A DNA stretch of 64,000 nt from Flavobacteriales bacterium (GCA_020635495.1 JACJZQ010000010.1:1-64000), one strand, 5' to 3'. Numbered from the stretch's first letter, positions 43,293 to 53,239 are shown. Numbers and translations are program-made. Notes: generated by a model not told the origin, from the letters alone.

Positions 43293-44174
43293 CTATCGGC
43301 ACACAAAGAACACAGTTAGAAAGACCAGCATCATCGTGCCTTCGATCCAAAAAGAGCAGTACATGTCGTTGCGCTTGGGGTGGGCGTAACTTACACCGAA
43401 CATGGTAACGAGTGTGCTCAGCAGATAGCCCCAGAAAAGAGGTTGGTCGGTACCCAGGCGCCACCAGACCAGAAACAGGAACAGCATCAGTAGCACTTCT
43501 GCCAACACAACAGAACGGAACCACCCAATTGTAGACGGAATGGTACGCACACCTTTCTTGGCATCGTTCACCAGATCGCGTACATCAAAAGGAAGCGTAA
43601 TGGCAATGATGAAAATGAAACGTTCCACACCCAGCAACCAGCTTTTGGGTTCGGTAAGTTGTTGCAGCCCGTAATGATCAACGGCTGGAAGCACTACGGT
43701 CATGCCTGCCCACACGGCACCGATCATAAAAATCTTCCACAAGCCAATTTCGCGTATGCGGATGAATTCGGTCTTTCGTCTAACAATGGGCGCGGCATAC
43801 GCCACCGCCACCAATGTAAGCGGAACCATGAAATACCAGATGGCACCATTCAGGTAATTAACAGACCCGGCCGCCATCAGCAGCCCGATGACCAACGTGC
43901 CTTTCATCAGCTTTTCGTTGTCAATACACCAATGGTGGCGTTCAGAATCGGTACCCATTTTCCGTAGCTCTTTCAGCCCAGATATCATGTTCAGGTTGTA
44001 GATGACCAACGTAGAACCTACGGTGAAGATGAAAAGTGGGGCATTCCACCAATTGCCAGTAAACTCATACCAGCTTAGCATTCCAATGGCCGCAGCGCAC
44101 AGCGCAACCCACCAACTGCCATAAACAATGTATTCGAAAATCGATTTCACCTTCTGTGAAGGTAAGGAAGCCAT
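43293..44174 (-). CDS. UbiA-superfamily membrane protein, first Asp motif degenerate
   Basis: 293 residues with eight or nine helices. It belongs to the UbiA prenyltransferase superfamily: the second polar motif is visible as DVRDLVNDAKKGVRTIP. The first motif, normally NDxxDxxxD after helix 2, reads NLNMISGLKE here, lacking the aspartates that hold magnesium-diphosphate. The protein may be a divergent or non-prenylating member. It follows 3 bases after the upstream coiled-coil gene, so the two are cotranscribed. No quinone or haem genes are adjacent. Confidence 0.75.
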   Translation of the reverse strand: MASLPSQKVKSIFEYIVYGSWWVALCAAAIGMLSWYEFTGNWWNAPLFIFTVGSTLVIYNLNMISGLKELRKMGTDSERHHWCIDNEKLMKGTLVIGLLMAAGSVNYLNGAIWYFMVPLTLVAVAYAAPIVRRKTEFIRIREIGLWKIFMIGAVWAGMTVVLPAVDHYGLQQLTEPKSWLLGVERFIFIIAITLPFDVRDLVNDAKKGVRTIPSTIGWFRSVVLAEVLLMLFLFLVWWRLGTDQPLFWGYLLSTLVTMFGVSYAHPKRNDMYCSFWIEGTMMLVFLTVFFVCR

Positions 44175-44177
44175 CGG

Positions 44178-45161
44178 CTATCTGAGAAGCGGACTCGTTG
44201 CAACCGCAGCACCGATACCAACGCCAAGTCCGCCAATGGCGCCCATGGTAAAGGCAAAGATCTTTCTGCCTTTGGCCGAGCGTATGTAACCGTCCATGTA
44301 TGGATCGGATTCAAGCAGATTCTTGGTCAGTTCCAATTTTGGGTTCGGTTTGAAGTTGTTCAGACCCGCAATAACCGCAATGCAGATGGCAGGTGGAATG
44401 GGAGCATAGAACATATCCAAGGTGTAGGTGAAAATGAGCCCTGATGCCAACCCCGTTGCAGCGCCTATGTACACATCGTGGAAACTGTGCTTACGACCAT
44501 CCTGTCTGCCTTTGATATAGAGGCGCATCTCAGCCACCCCGTATTCCACTTCGGTGGTGCCGTCCATCAAGAAACCAAGCGTATCGGCACTGTAGATCAC
44601 TTCCTCGGTTCCATCGGTTCGCATTACAGAGAAGACCAACTGCCGCGCCACGCGCTTGGTAAACCGATTTCTGATCTGCCCTTGTTTGCGTTCATAGGCT
44701 GCATCCACCAGCTGCGCCTGAACTGTAGAATCGAGCACCGTTTCTTGCTCCAAGGCCTTCAGTTCAGCCTCTTCACGGCTTTTCCATTTCTCAAAATCGG
44801 GTCCTAATTCCGACTTGCTTCTCTCTTCCAGCTCCTTCTCATACTGTGCTCTGCGGTCTGCCAAGTACTGCAACTGCTCAGCCTTCTTGCGTTCCGCTTT
44901 CGCGATTTCGGCTTCCTTTTTCGCCTTCCATGCATCGGTATTCCGCTTGGCCTCTTCCTTCAGCCTCAGCTTCTCTAGCTTGGCTTCCATTTTCTCCTTC
45001 TGTAGAGGATTCTGGTAGAGCACATCAGCATAATCGATGTACACGACCTTTCCCTTCAGCGTTCTGATCTTGCCGTTGTTCAGCAACAGCTTGTCCTGCG
45101 CTTGCACACTGGAAACAACTGCGGCCAACAGAAGAAAACAAACAAGAGATTGGAGTTTCAT
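44178..45161 (-). CDS. Coiled-coil protein with C-terminal membrane segments, unknown function
   Basis: 327 residues; not recognised. A signal peptide (1-22, ending VQAQ) precedes a short strand region (KIRTLKGKVVYIDYADVLYQ). A charged coiled coil follows (about 45-125, rich in Glu, Lys and Arg), then two further beta-rich segments and two or three hydrophobic stretches (about 230-262 and 300-325). The ATG at 45161 lies 16 bases from a TAnnTTTG box; a second ATG two codons upstream is closer to it and less likely. It is the first gene of a two-gene unit with the UbiA homologue. Confidence 0.65.
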   Translation of the reverse strand: MKLQSLVCFLLLAAVVSSVQAQDKLLLNNGKIRTLKGKVVYIDYADVLYQNPLQKEKMEAKLEKLRLKEEAKRNTDAWKAKKEAEIAKAERKKAEQLQYLADRRAQYEKELEERSKSELGPDFEKWKSREEAELKALEQETVLDSTVQAQLVDAAYERKQGQIRNRFTKRVARQLVFSVMRTDGTEEVIYSADTLGFLMDGTTEVEYGVAEMRLYIKGRQDGRKHSFHDVYIGAATGLASGLIFTYTLDMFYAPIPPAICIAVIAGLNNFKPNPKLELTKNLLESDPYMDGYIRSAKGRKIFAFTMGAIGGLGVGIGAAVATSPLLR

Positions 45162-45177
45162 GCCCATTAGGTGCGAC

Positions 45178-45185
45178 CAAAGATA
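45178..45185 (-). promoter_or_regulatory. Candidate -7 box (TATCTTTG) for the coiled-coil/UbiA unit
   Basis: The minus strand reads TATCTTTG, matching TAnnTTTG, 16 bases upstream of the ATG at 45161. A -33 TTG is not evident. Confidence 0.45.
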
Positions 45186-45285
45186 TTTAATTGACCACGC
45201 TGAAGCCGACCAGCCCATTGTGAATTTATACAGTAACATGTGTATAAAATGAACATTTGCCCGAATGGCGAATTGAATGCTTAGG

Positions 45286-45293
45286 TAAATTTG
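45286..45293 (+). promoter_or_regulatory. Candidate -7 box (TAAATTTG) for gcvP
   Basis: TAAATTTG matches TAnnTTTG and lies 22 bases before the gcvP ATG. A TTTG at 45256-45259 is 26 bases upstream, slightly farther than ideal for a -33 element. No glycine riboswitch is seen in this leader. Confidence 0.5.
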
Positions 45294-45315
45294 CCCGACC
45301 TCATCAAAAACAAGC

Positions 45316-48204
45316 ATGAAACAAGACGTATTTGTCAACAGACACATTGGTCCTAGAGAAGAGGATATTCCTGCCATGTTGAACCAGATCGGTTCAGAAA
45401 GTATTGAAGACCTCATCGCCAAGACCATCCCAGCTTCCATCAGAATGCAAAAGGAGCTGGATCTTCCGCAGGCCATGACAGAATTGGAGTATGCCGCTCA
45501 CATTCAGTCCATCGCTGCCAAGAACAAGATGTTCCGCTCGTACATCGGACTGGGTTATTACGATACCGTGGTTCCGAACGTAGTGAAGCGAAACGTGTTG
45601 GAGAATCCAGGCTGGTATACGGCTTACACGCCTTATCAGGCAGAAATTGCTCAAGGAAGATTGGAGGCGCTTTTGAACTTCCAGACCATGGTAAGCGACC
45701 TTACCGGACTCGAAATTGCCAACGCGTCTCTCCTGGATGAGGCTACGGCCGCAGCAGAAGCTATGATCATGCTGTTCAATGCGCGTTCGCGCGATGCAGT
45801 GAAGCGTGGCACCAACAAGTTCTTTGTTTCCGCAGATTGTTTCCCGCAGACCATTGATCTGCTGCACACACGCTCAGAGCCATTGGGTATTGAACTCACC
45901 ATCGGAGATCATGACGACATCAAATTGTCTGATGAGTTCTTCGGAGCGTTGCTTCAGTATCCATCAGTAAACGGTTATGTCAAAGACCTGAAACCGTTTG
46001 TTGATAGAGCCCACGAAGTAGGTGCAGCTGTTGCTGTTGCAGCAGACCTGATGAGCTTGGTGTTGCTGAAAAGCCCTGGAAGTTGGGGTGCAGATGTGGT
46101 TGTCGGAAACACCCAGCGCTTTGGGGTTCCATTGGGTTACGGAGGTCCGCACGCAGCCTATTTCGCAACGCGCGATGAGTTCAAAAGACACATTCCGGGC
46201 AGGATTATCGGAGTATCGTTGGATTCTCAAGGAAACCCTGCACTGAGAATGGCCTTGCAGACCAGAGAGCAGCACATCAAACGCGATAGAGCAACCTCAA
46301 ATATTTGCACCGCTCAGGCACTATTGGCCATCATGGCAAGTATGTATGCGGTGTACCATGGCCCAAAAGGTTTGAAAGACATTGCTACAAACATTCACCG
46401 CAAAACTGTGGTGTTGGCAGGCAAGCTCAGGTCGTTGGGTTATGATGTCAAGTCAGAAGTTTACTTCGATACCATTAAGGTGGTGCCTCCCACGGGAGTA
46501 ACTGTTACCGAGATCAAGGAGATCGCGGAGCGCGAAGGCATCAACTTCCGTTACATAGAGAACCGCGCCATTGGCCTGAGCTTGGATGAGCGCACCAACA
46601 TTGGTGATCTGCAGACGATTTTGGAAGTATTCGCCAGCGCAGCTGAGAAAGACCCGATCTACGTTAAACTTTCAGACCTCGAAGAAGATGCTAGCGTTCT
46701 ATCTGCCGATCTACGAAGAGGAGACGATTACCTCACCCATAAAGTGTTCAACTCGTATCACTCAGAAACAGAGATGATGCGTTATATCAAGCGGTTGGAG
46801 AACAAGGATATCTCTTTGGTTCATTCCATGATATCGTTGGGTTCTTGTACCATGAAATTGAATGCGGCCAGCGAGTTGTATCCGATCAGCATGCCGGAGT
46901 TCGCCAACATCCATCCGTTTGTGCCATTATACCAGACCAAAGGTTACCAGATCGTCTTCAACGAGTTGGAAAAAGCCCTTTGCGAGATCACAGGTTTCGA
47001 GGCGGTCTCATTCCAACCTAACTCAGGCGCGCAAGGCGAATATGCCGGGCTCATGGTCATTGACCAATACCATAAGAGTAGGGGAGACGACCACCGCAAC
47101 ATTGCCCTCATTCCTTCCTCCGCACACGGTACAAACCCTGCAAGTGCCGTGATGGCAGGAATGAAAGTGGTGGTTACCAAGTGCGATGACAATGGAAATA
47201 TTGATGTCGATGACCTTAGAGCGAAAGCAGAGGAGCACAAAGACAATCTTTCTTGCCTCATGGTTACGTATCCATCAACACACGGTGTTTTCGAGGAGTC
47301 TATTCAAGAAGTAACCAAGATTATCCATGATAATGGTGGTCAAGTGTACATGGATGGCGCCAACATGAATGCACAGGTGGGTCTTACCAATCCAGGATTG
47401 ATCGGTGCAGACGTTTGCCACCTGAATTTGCACAAGACATTCGCCATTCCGCACGGTGGAGGAGGTCCTGGCATGGGTCCAATTGGTGTTGCCAAGCATT
47501 TGGCGCCATTCCTACCGGGTCATGCGGTTGTTCCTATCGGTGGAAACCAACCTATCTCTGCGGTATCGGCTGCACCTTGGGGTAGCTCGCTTATCCTGCT
47601 CATTTCTTACGGTTACATTAAAATGTTGGGTGCCGAAGGAGTGAAGAGAAGCACGCAGATGGCCATTCTCAATGCCAATTACCTCAAATCGAAATTCGAA
47701 GGGCATTATGATGTGCTTTACACCGGTAAACATGGCACGGTTGCACACGAGATGATCTTGGATTGCCGAGATTTCAAGCGTACTTCAGGGGTGGAAGTGG
47801 CCGACATTGCCAAGCGATTGATGGACTATGGTTATCATGCGCCAACCGTTTCTTTCCCAGTGGCAGGCACGCTGATGGTGGAGCCGACCGAAAGCGAATC
47901 GAAAGAAGAATTGGATCGATTTGTTGAGGCCATGATTTCCATCAGAGAAGAGATCAAGGAGATTGAGAACGGAACGGCAGATGCAGAAGACAATGTGCTT
48001 CTCAATGCACCGCACACATCTAGAATGGTGGTTACAGACAATTGGAATCATGCGTATTCGCGAGAAAAAGCAGCATTCCCATTATCGTTTGTAGCCGATG
48101 CCAAGGTTTGGCCGGCCGTTGGTCGTGTGGATAACGCCCGTGGCGATAGAAACCTGATCTGTACGTGCCCAACAACAGAAGAGTACGAGACGCAACTAGC
48201 GTAA
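45316..48204 (+). CDS. gcvP: Glycine dehydrogenase (decarboxylating), P protein
   Basis: 962 residues, the full-length single-chain form. It decarboxylates glycine and passes the aminomethyl group to the H protein's lipoyl arm in the glycine cleavage system. The N-terminus FVNRHIGPREEDIPAML is canonical. The pyridoxal-phosphate lysine lies in NLHKTFAIPHGGGGPGMGP (about residue 705), and SCTMKLNAASE is also conserved. gcvT and gcvH are not nearby. A strong terminator follows. Confidence 0.97.
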   Translation: MKQDVFVNRHIGPREEDIPAMLNQIGSESIEDLIAKTIPASIRMQKELDLPQAMTELEYAAHIQSIAAKNKMFRSYIGLGYYDTVVPNVVKRNVLENPGWYTAYTPYQAEIAQGRLEALLNFQTMVSDLTGLEIANASLLDEATAAAEAMIMLFNARSRDAVKRGTNKFFVSADCFPQTIDLLHTRSEPLGIELTIGDHDDIKLSDEFFGALLQYPSVNGYVKDLKPFVDRAHEVGAAVAVAADLMSLVLLKSPGSWGADVVVGNTQRFGVPLGYGGPHAAYFATRDEFKRHIPGRIIGVSLDSQGNPALRMALQTREQHIKRDRATSNICTAQALLAIMASMYAVYHGPKGLKDIATNIHRKTVVLAGKLRSLGYDVKSEVYFDTIKVVPPTGVTVTEIKEIAEREGINFRYIENRAIGLSLDERTNIGDLQTILEVFASAAEKDPIYVKLSDLEEDASVLSADLRRGDDYLTHKVFNSYHSETEMMRYIKRLENKDISLVHSMISLGSCTMKLNAASELYPISMPEFANIHPFVPLYQTKGYQIVFNELEKALCEITGFEAVSFQPNSGAQGEYAGLMVIDQYHKSRGDDHRNIALIPSSAHGTNPASAVMAGMKVVVTKCDDNGNIDVDDLRAKAEEHKDNLSCLMVTYPSTHGVFEESIQEVTKIIHDNGGQVYMDGANMNAQVGLTNPGLIGADVCHLNLHKTFAIPHGGGGPGMGPIGVAKHLAPFLPGHAVVPIGGNQPISAVSAAPWGSSLILLISYGYIKMLGAEGVKRSTQMAILNANYLKSKFEGHYDVLYTGKHGTVAHEMILDCRDFKRTSGVEVADIAKRLMDYGYHAPTVSFPVAGTLMVEPTESESKEELDRFVEAMISIREEIKEIENGTADAEDNVLLNAPHTSRMVVTDNWNHAYSREKAAFPLSFVADAKVWPAVGRVDNARGDRNLICTCPTTEEYETQLA

Positions 48205-48226
48205 TTTCTTGTAACAAACAGTGATC

Positions 48227-48260
48227 AAAGGGAGGTCTTGCGGCCTCCCTTTGTCTTTTT
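48227..48260 (+). terminator. Intrinsic terminator after gcvP
   Basis: AAAGGGAGG (48227-48235) pairs with CCTCCCTTT (48244-48252), extended by two loop-closing pairs, then TGTCTTTTT. Confidence 0.85.
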
Positions 48261-48357
48261 AGAGGCAAATCAGCGTTTGATCGGCTCTTTAAATTGATTT
48301 TTTCAGTTGCTATGCTGAAATTGGTGTCGCCAAAATGAAAATCTAACAAAACGCCAT

Positions 48358-49362
48358 ATGAAAAACCTATACCTGACTTTAATTGCTCTTGCTTTTTCCG
48401 GAATTGCTTTCTCGCAGAATGACACACTACTGTGGGAAGATTTCGAAGCAGAAACCATCGATTACATCTTGAATGATTATCCCAACGGAGACCCGAATTA
48501 CCATCCTAATTATTTGAATTTCGATGTGGATGGGGTTCCTGACGGAAGCGGAAGCGACAGACCAGACGAGTGGTTTCTGTCATTCGGCTTTGCAGATGTG
48601 GACAGTACCAATACAGTACTTGCCAGTAATTCGTGGCTGCAAGGAGAGGTTGATGGAGCAGAGAATTGACTCATCACCCCACGCATTTTCATTCAAGACA
48701 ATCAAGCAACACTTTATTGGAAATCCGCTCCGTTCCAATTACCACGCTATTTGGATGGATACCAAGTATTGGTGTCAACAGAAACGAATGTTGAAACAGA
48801 TTTCACCGATACGCTGGCCGTATTTGCGGAGTTCGATGGTAACCTGACCACCAATTTCGAAGACACATCTACCTATGTGTTCACACCGGGAATCATGCAT
48901 ACGGAATTGGAGTATGATTCTACAGACGTAACGCGTCACGGAGGCGTACTTCAGCAATGGTCAGCTTCGTTGGAAGATTATGCGGGCCAGAGCATTTTCA
49001 TTGCATTCCGTCATAGAAGTGATGACGATAACCTAATTTCAATTGATGACCTGTTGGTTCTTGGAACGGGTACTTTAGGCGTCTCTGAAACAGAAAGTCT
49101 TTCAGATTTCAGCGTATATCCTAATCCTTTAACACGTAGTATGCCGCTTACTTTGGCCTACAGTCTAAGCTCGGTCTCATCGGTAAGCTATTCCATCACC
49201 ACATTGGATGGTAAAGAGGTGTTAACTGGAAACGGACACACTCAATTACCAGGTTCGCACAGAACAGAATTGGATATTAACCAATTTTCTCCTGGTCATT
49301 ATCTAGTGTCGCTTTCGGTCAATGATCAGACATTGGTAAAGCGATTTGTGCTCACGGAATAA
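48358..49362 (+). pseudogene. T9SS cargo gene interrupted by an in-frame TGA (Trp to stop)
   Basis: The reading frame from ATG 48358 gives a signal peptide and about 100 residues, then stops at TGA 48667-48669. The same frame continues without further stops to 49362. Read through, it gives a 334-residue choice-of-anchor-type protein with a C-terminal type A T9SS domain (VYPNPLTRSMPL to KRFVLTE). The stop sits where relatives have Trp: the context is EN-stop-LITPRIFI, against the common NWLITP motif. A single G to A change (TGG to TGA) explains it. It may be a recent nonsense mutation or a sequencing error. UGA is an ordinary stop elsewhere in the window, so recoding is unlikely. Confidence 0.85.
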
Positions 49363-49467
49363 CTTCGAAAAATGGAAATTGTCTTCTGGCGTTAAGTTCA
49401 TATTAACTTCATTGTATACATTAGCGGCAGAATACACCTAATAACTGTATAACAAACAACTATCAAA

Positions 49468-51231
49468 ATGAAAAAAATCTACACTACCGCTTTGATGCTT
49501 GTAGCTGGTGCTGTGGCCGTTATGGCTCAGGGCAACGAGCAAGCTCCAAGCAAAGAATGGAACACTAGCAAGTACGCTGAGCGAATTACTGTAAGTGAAT
49601 TTGCCAGAGGAGGAGGTGTTGCATGTGCATTGGATGAGGGCTTTGATGCTGCTATCCCTGCAACTTGGGACAACATCATGACCAACTCTAACGAAAACTG
49701 GACATGGACCGGAACTGGAGGTAACCCAGACGGAAGAATCGATTGTCAATATGACGCTTCTTTGGGTCAGCAAGATGAGTCTATCATCACAGATTCAATC
49801 GACCTTTCTTCACTTACCACTCCTGGTTTGTATTTCGATTGGTTTATGAGTTATTACTGGGGTGTTACTCCAAATGATAACTATGACCTGACTGTTTCTA
49901 TCACTACAGACAACGGTGCTAACTGGACAGATCTTTGGACAGAAGCAGACGCTGGTGAGTTCGATAGCTACGAGTGGTACACTAAGCAGATCGATCTTTC
50001 TGCTTATGCATCCGAAACAGGAGCTCAGTTCCGTTTCAACTATAATGGTGCAGACGGTGCGCAAGCTTCTTTCGATAACATCAAAGTATGCGACCTTCCT
50101 GCCAACGACCTTGTATTGAACAAAGTTTACGGTGGAGACAATGAGAACGATTACCTCTACTCAATGATTCCAACTTCTCAAGCGGTTGAAGTCATAGCAG
50201 GTGCTGTTGCAACTAACTTCGGTGTTGCTGCGCAGAACAACGTTTCTTACGATTGGGAATTGACATTCGATGGAAGTTCAGTTGCTTCTGGAACAGAGGC
50301 TGGAGCTACTATGTTGATGCCAGGTGGAATGGATACAGTTTGGATTAGCACAGGATACACTCCATCAGCAGTTGGCGAACTGGTTGTTTCTATCTCAGTA
50401 AGCGCTGACGAAACAGAGCAAGTTCCAGATGATAACTCTGGCGAGGTTTCTGTCATGTACACAGAGTACGTTTGGGCTCACGATTATGAAGATGAAAGCT
50501 ACTTCGAACTAGGTTACGCTGCTACGGATGCAGACGGTGCTCAAGGATTTGAAATGGGAGCTGATTACTTCTGCCAAGTGGATGGAGATATGATCTATGC
50601 TCTTCAATTTGCAATGGGTAGCAGCACAACGGCAACCAGTATCGTAGTAAAAGTTTACGAAGACGACCCAACACTAGGGCCAGTTAGTGAGACTGTTTAC
50701 GACATCATGCCTGGAGACCTTTCTTCTAATAATGTGAACATCATTACTGTTGTTCTTGACGATGCAGTGCAAATGAATGCTGGTAGTGTTTATTCAGCTA
50801 CTGTTGAGATTTCTGCTGGAGATGATGGTTACATTCTTGGTAACACCATTGATGATGGAGATGGAGGTCAGTCGCTTTACCTAGGAACTGATGGTTCTTG
50901 GTACAACTGGATCGGTCTTACAACTTCAATGAGATTGAACTTGGATGCTACTATCGATGTTCAAGAGAACGAGCACGTATCTGGGGTTTACATGTATCCA
51001 AACCCTGCCAATGATAACTTGAGAGTTGGATTCGTTTCTAAAGACGGAGAAGACCTTACTGTAAACATTATCGGTGTTGATGGAGCATTGATCGCTTCTC
51101 AGCAATTGGCTACAACAGCAGGACAGAGCAGTACAGCTACTTTCAATGTTGAGAATCTAGCCGCTGGAATCTACTTGGTACAGATTCAAGGAGCTAAGTC
51201 TTCTTTGACTCAGAGAGTAGTTGTTCAGTAA
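49468..51231 (+). CDS. T9SS cargo protein, choice-of-anchor J-like (paralogue 1)
   Basis: 587 residues. After the signal peptide (1-21) there is a jelly-roll domain (about 50-210): CALDEGFDAAIPATWDNI, the YFDWFMSYYWGVTPNDNYDL strand pair, and FRFNYNGADGAQASFDNIKV. This is the choice-of-anchor J/cleaved-adhesin layout. A second domain (about 215-330) resembles CARDB/Ig-like strands, and a third (about 335-490) is rich in acidic residues. The C-terminal 80 residues (MYPNPANDNLRVGF to RVVVQ) are a type A T9SS domain. It shares all domains with the next two genes. Function unknown, surface display inferred. It has its own terminator. Confidence 0.87.
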   Translation: MKKIYTTALMLVAGAVAVMAQGNEQAPSKEWNTSKYAERITVSEFARGGGVACALDEGFDAAIPATWDNIMTNSNENWTWTGTGGNPDGRIDCQYDASLGQQDESIITDSIDLSSLTTPGLYFDWFMSYYWGVTPNDNYDLTVSITTDNGANWTDLWTEADAGEFDSYEWYTKQIDLSAYASETGAQFRFNYNGADGAQASFDNIKVCDLPANDLVLNKVYGGDNENDYLYSMIPTSQAVEVIAGAVATNFGVAAQNNVSYDWELTFDGSSVASGTEAGATMLMPGGMDTVWISTGYTPSAVGELVVSISVSADETEQVPDDNSGEVSVMYTEYVWAHDYEDESYFELGYAATDADGAQGFEMGADYFCQVDGDMIYALQFAMGSSTTATSIVVKVYEDDPTLGPVSETVYDIMPGDLSSNNVNIITVVLDDAVQMNAGSVYSATVEISAGDDGYILGNTIDDGDGGQSLYLGTDGSWYNWIGLTTSMRLNLDATIDVQENEHVSGVYMYPNPANDNLRVGFVSKDGEDLTVNIIGVDGALIASQQLATTAGQSSTATFNVENLAAGIYLVQIQGAKSSLTQRVVVQ

Positions 51232-51253
51232 TTCAATTCTGAATAGAAATTTT

Positions 51254-51285
51254 AAAGGCCGACTCAATGGAGTCGGCCTTTTTTG
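51254..51285 (+). terminator. Intrinsic terminator after paralogue 1
   Basis: AAAGGCCGACTC (51254-51265) pairs with GAGTCGGCCTTT (51270-51281), loop AATG, then a T-run. Perfect stem. Confidence 0.92.
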
Positions 51286-51309
51286 TTGCACAACGTTTAA
51301 TTAATTTTG
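51282..51309 (+). promoter_or_regulatory. Candidate promoter for paralogue 2
   Basis: TTTG at 51282-51285 and TAATTTTG at 51302-51309 (a full match to TAnnTTTG) are 16 bases apart, just under the usual 17-23. The box is 21 bases before the ATG at 51331. The -33 element overlaps the T-run of the preceding terminator. Confidence 0.55.
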
Positions 51310-51330
51310 AAGTAACCTAAACACTTAATA

Positions 51331-53124
51331 ATGAAGAAAATCTACACCTTAATTTTTGCGTTAACACTTGGCACAATGTCCTTCGCTCAACAAGAGCTGA
51401 CAGAACTCCCAAAGCCAGTTAATAAAGACAAATTCGCCAAGTCTGGTCTCAAAGTAGATAAGACTTACGGAACAGAAGGCCGTTTGCAAGAATCATCAGA
51501 ACGCGGTGGCGCCATTTGTGGAATTGATGAAGATTTTGATAGCGGATTTCCAGGAACCTGGACCAACATCTCCATCAACGCCAACGAAAACTGGACCTAC
51601 ACTGCAACAGGTGGAAACCCTGATGGGCACATGGACATCGCTTATGATGCATCTCTCGGACTTCAGAACGAAACGCTACTAACTCCAGCGATAGATTTAA
51701 CTGTAATCCCAAGTCCAACACTCAAGTTTGATTGGTTCATGAGCTATTACTGGGGTGTGGATCCCAATGATAACTATGACCTCACAATCAGAATTTCATC
51801 AGACGGTATAAATTGGCAACAACTATGGACGGAAGCCGATTATGGAGCATTTACTTCGTATGAGTGGTACACCACAAACATTGATCTAAGCGCATATTCA
51901 TCTTGGAACAATGCGAGGTTCATGTTTAACTATAATGGTTCCGATGGCGCACAAGCAAAGTTTGATAACATCAGTGTTTGTTCTGCTCAGAATGACCTGC
52001 GAGTTGATCAGGTTTTTGCAGGAGATGTGATCAATGACTATCAGTATAGCCAGATTCCGGTAAGCCAAACCTCGCAGATAATTGGTGGTGTTATTTACAG
52101 CAATGCTGGCGGTACAACCCTTACCAATGTCTCTGTCGAGTCGGAGACAGTCTCTTTTGTCAATGGTTTGGTATCGACAGGCACCATTACAGGCCCTGCT
52201 ACGTTGGCCCCAGGTGAGAGTGACACTACATGGATAGCTACTGGTTATACACCTACAATGGTAGACACGATCGGTCAGGTTTGTACCCTTTCAGCGGATC
52301 AGACAGATGCTACTCCTTTGGATAACGAAGGTTTTCAATTCGTTCTAATGACGGACGATACTTGGGCTCATGATTATGAGTTGGAAGATTACTATGCTTT
52401 CGGTTATGGCCCAGCGGACGGAGCCGCATGGAGCGGTGGTTTTGAAATGGGTGCCGCTTATTTCTGCCAAACCGATGGAAGCACCATTTATGCTGTTGAT
52501 TTTGCTTTGGGAAGCGCTACAACCGCACAATCAATAACAGTAAAGATCTATGAGAACTCACTCACTGCAGCTCCTATCAGTACCGTGCTGTATGATATCC
52601 AACCTGGCGATCTTTCTACCACGGTAGTAAACTTTATCAATGTTCCATTGAGTTCTCCTGTTCTAATGGGAGCTGGCAATGCTTACATCGCAACTATTGC
52701 AATAGAATCTGGAGATGCTGCAGACATTCTTGGAAACAACTTGGATGATGGAGATGGTAGTCAATTACTTTATTCAGCTAACAATGACCTTTGGTACAAT
52801 TGGACTGGCCTAACCACCTCCATGAGGTTGAGAGTTAGCAGCGTGGTTGGAGTCACCGAAGATGAAAATCTCACAGACCTGAACCTGTATCCAAACCCAG
52901 TTGCTAATGAGTTGACCGTTTCATTGGTTGCCAATGCATCTGAAGAAGTTGAACTTACTGTTCTGGATGTAAGAGGTTCATTGGTAATGTCTGAGTATCT
53001 ACAACCAAAACAAGGACAGTTACTTACGCAGAACATCAGCTTGAAAAACTTTCCTTCTGGTATGTACGCAGTAAGAATTCAGGGTCAAACAATCAACGCT
53101 ACAAGAACAATTATTGTAGAGTAA
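51331..53124 (+). CDS. T9SS cargo protein, choice-of-anchor J-like (paralogue 2)
   Basis: 597 residues with the same order as its neighbour: signal peptide (1-19), a short linker rich in Lys and Glu, the jelly-roll domain (CGIDEDFDSGFPGTWTNI, LKFDWFMSYYWGVDPNDNYDL), an Ig-like middle domain, a third acidic domain (TWAHDYELEDYYAFGYG, GGFEMGAAYFCQTDGSTIYAV) and a type A T9SS tail (LYPNPVANELTVSL to TRTIIVE). Identity to paralogue 1 is clear but far from complete, so the duplication is not recent. It is probably monocistronic, with its own promoter box and terminator. Confidence 0.87.
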   Translation: MKKIYTLIFALTLGTMSFAQQELTELPKPVNKDKFAKSGLKVDKTYGTEGRLQESSERGGAICGIDEDFDSGFPGTWTNISINANENWTYTATGGNPDGHMDIAYDASLGLQNETLLTPAIDLTVIPSPTLKFDWFMSYYWGVDPNDNYDLTIRISSDGINWQQLWTEADYGAFTSYEWYTTNIDLSAYSSWNNARFMFNYNGSDGAQAKFDNISVCSAQNDLRVDQVFAGDVINDYQYSQIPVSQTSQIIGGVIYSNAGGTTLTNVSVESETVSFVNGLVSTGTITGPATLAPGESDTTWIATGYTPTMVDTIGQVCTLSADQTDATPLDNEGFQFVLMTDDTWAHDYELEDYYAFGYGPADGAAWSGGFEMGAAYFCQTDGSTIYAVDFALGSATTAQSITVKIYENSLTAAPISTVLYDIQPGDLSTTVVNFINVPLSSPVLMGAGNAYIATIAIESGDAADILGNNLDDGDGSQLLYSANNDLWYNWTGLTTSMRLRVSSVVGVTEDENLTDLNLYPNPVANELTVSLVANASEEVELTVLDVRGSLVMSEYLQPKQGQLLTQNISLKNFPSGMYAVRIQGQTINATRTIIVE

Positions 53125-53144
53125 TGCCAATTTATCGTCAGATT

Positions 53145-53173
53145 AAAGCCGCTCCATTGGAGCGGCTTTTTTG
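53145..53173 (+). terminator. Intrinsic terminator after paralogue 2
   Basis: AAAGCCGCTCC (53145-53155) pairs with GGAGCGGCTTT (53159-53169), loop ATT, then TTTTG. Perfect 11-bp stem. Confidence 0.92.
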
Positions 53174-53239
53174 TTTACTAAGATTGACAGCATAATAATG
53201 AGCAAAAGCTTAAATTCGTTTGGAATAAATAAACCTACT

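Noticed and set aside
43237..43524. Small gene on the minus strand over the UbiA 3' end
   Set aside because: It is an out-of-frame shadow of the UbiA homologue and has no family features.
45186..45315. Glycine riboswitch before gcvP
   Set aside because: The gap is only about 130 bases and lacks the paired aptamer pattern; only a -7 box was seen.
48667..48669. UGA recoding as Trp or selenocysteine
   Set aside because: UGA is used as a normal stop elsewhere in the window (M16 catalytic subunit, flippase-like gene), and no SECIS-like structure is visible; a mutation or read error is simpler.
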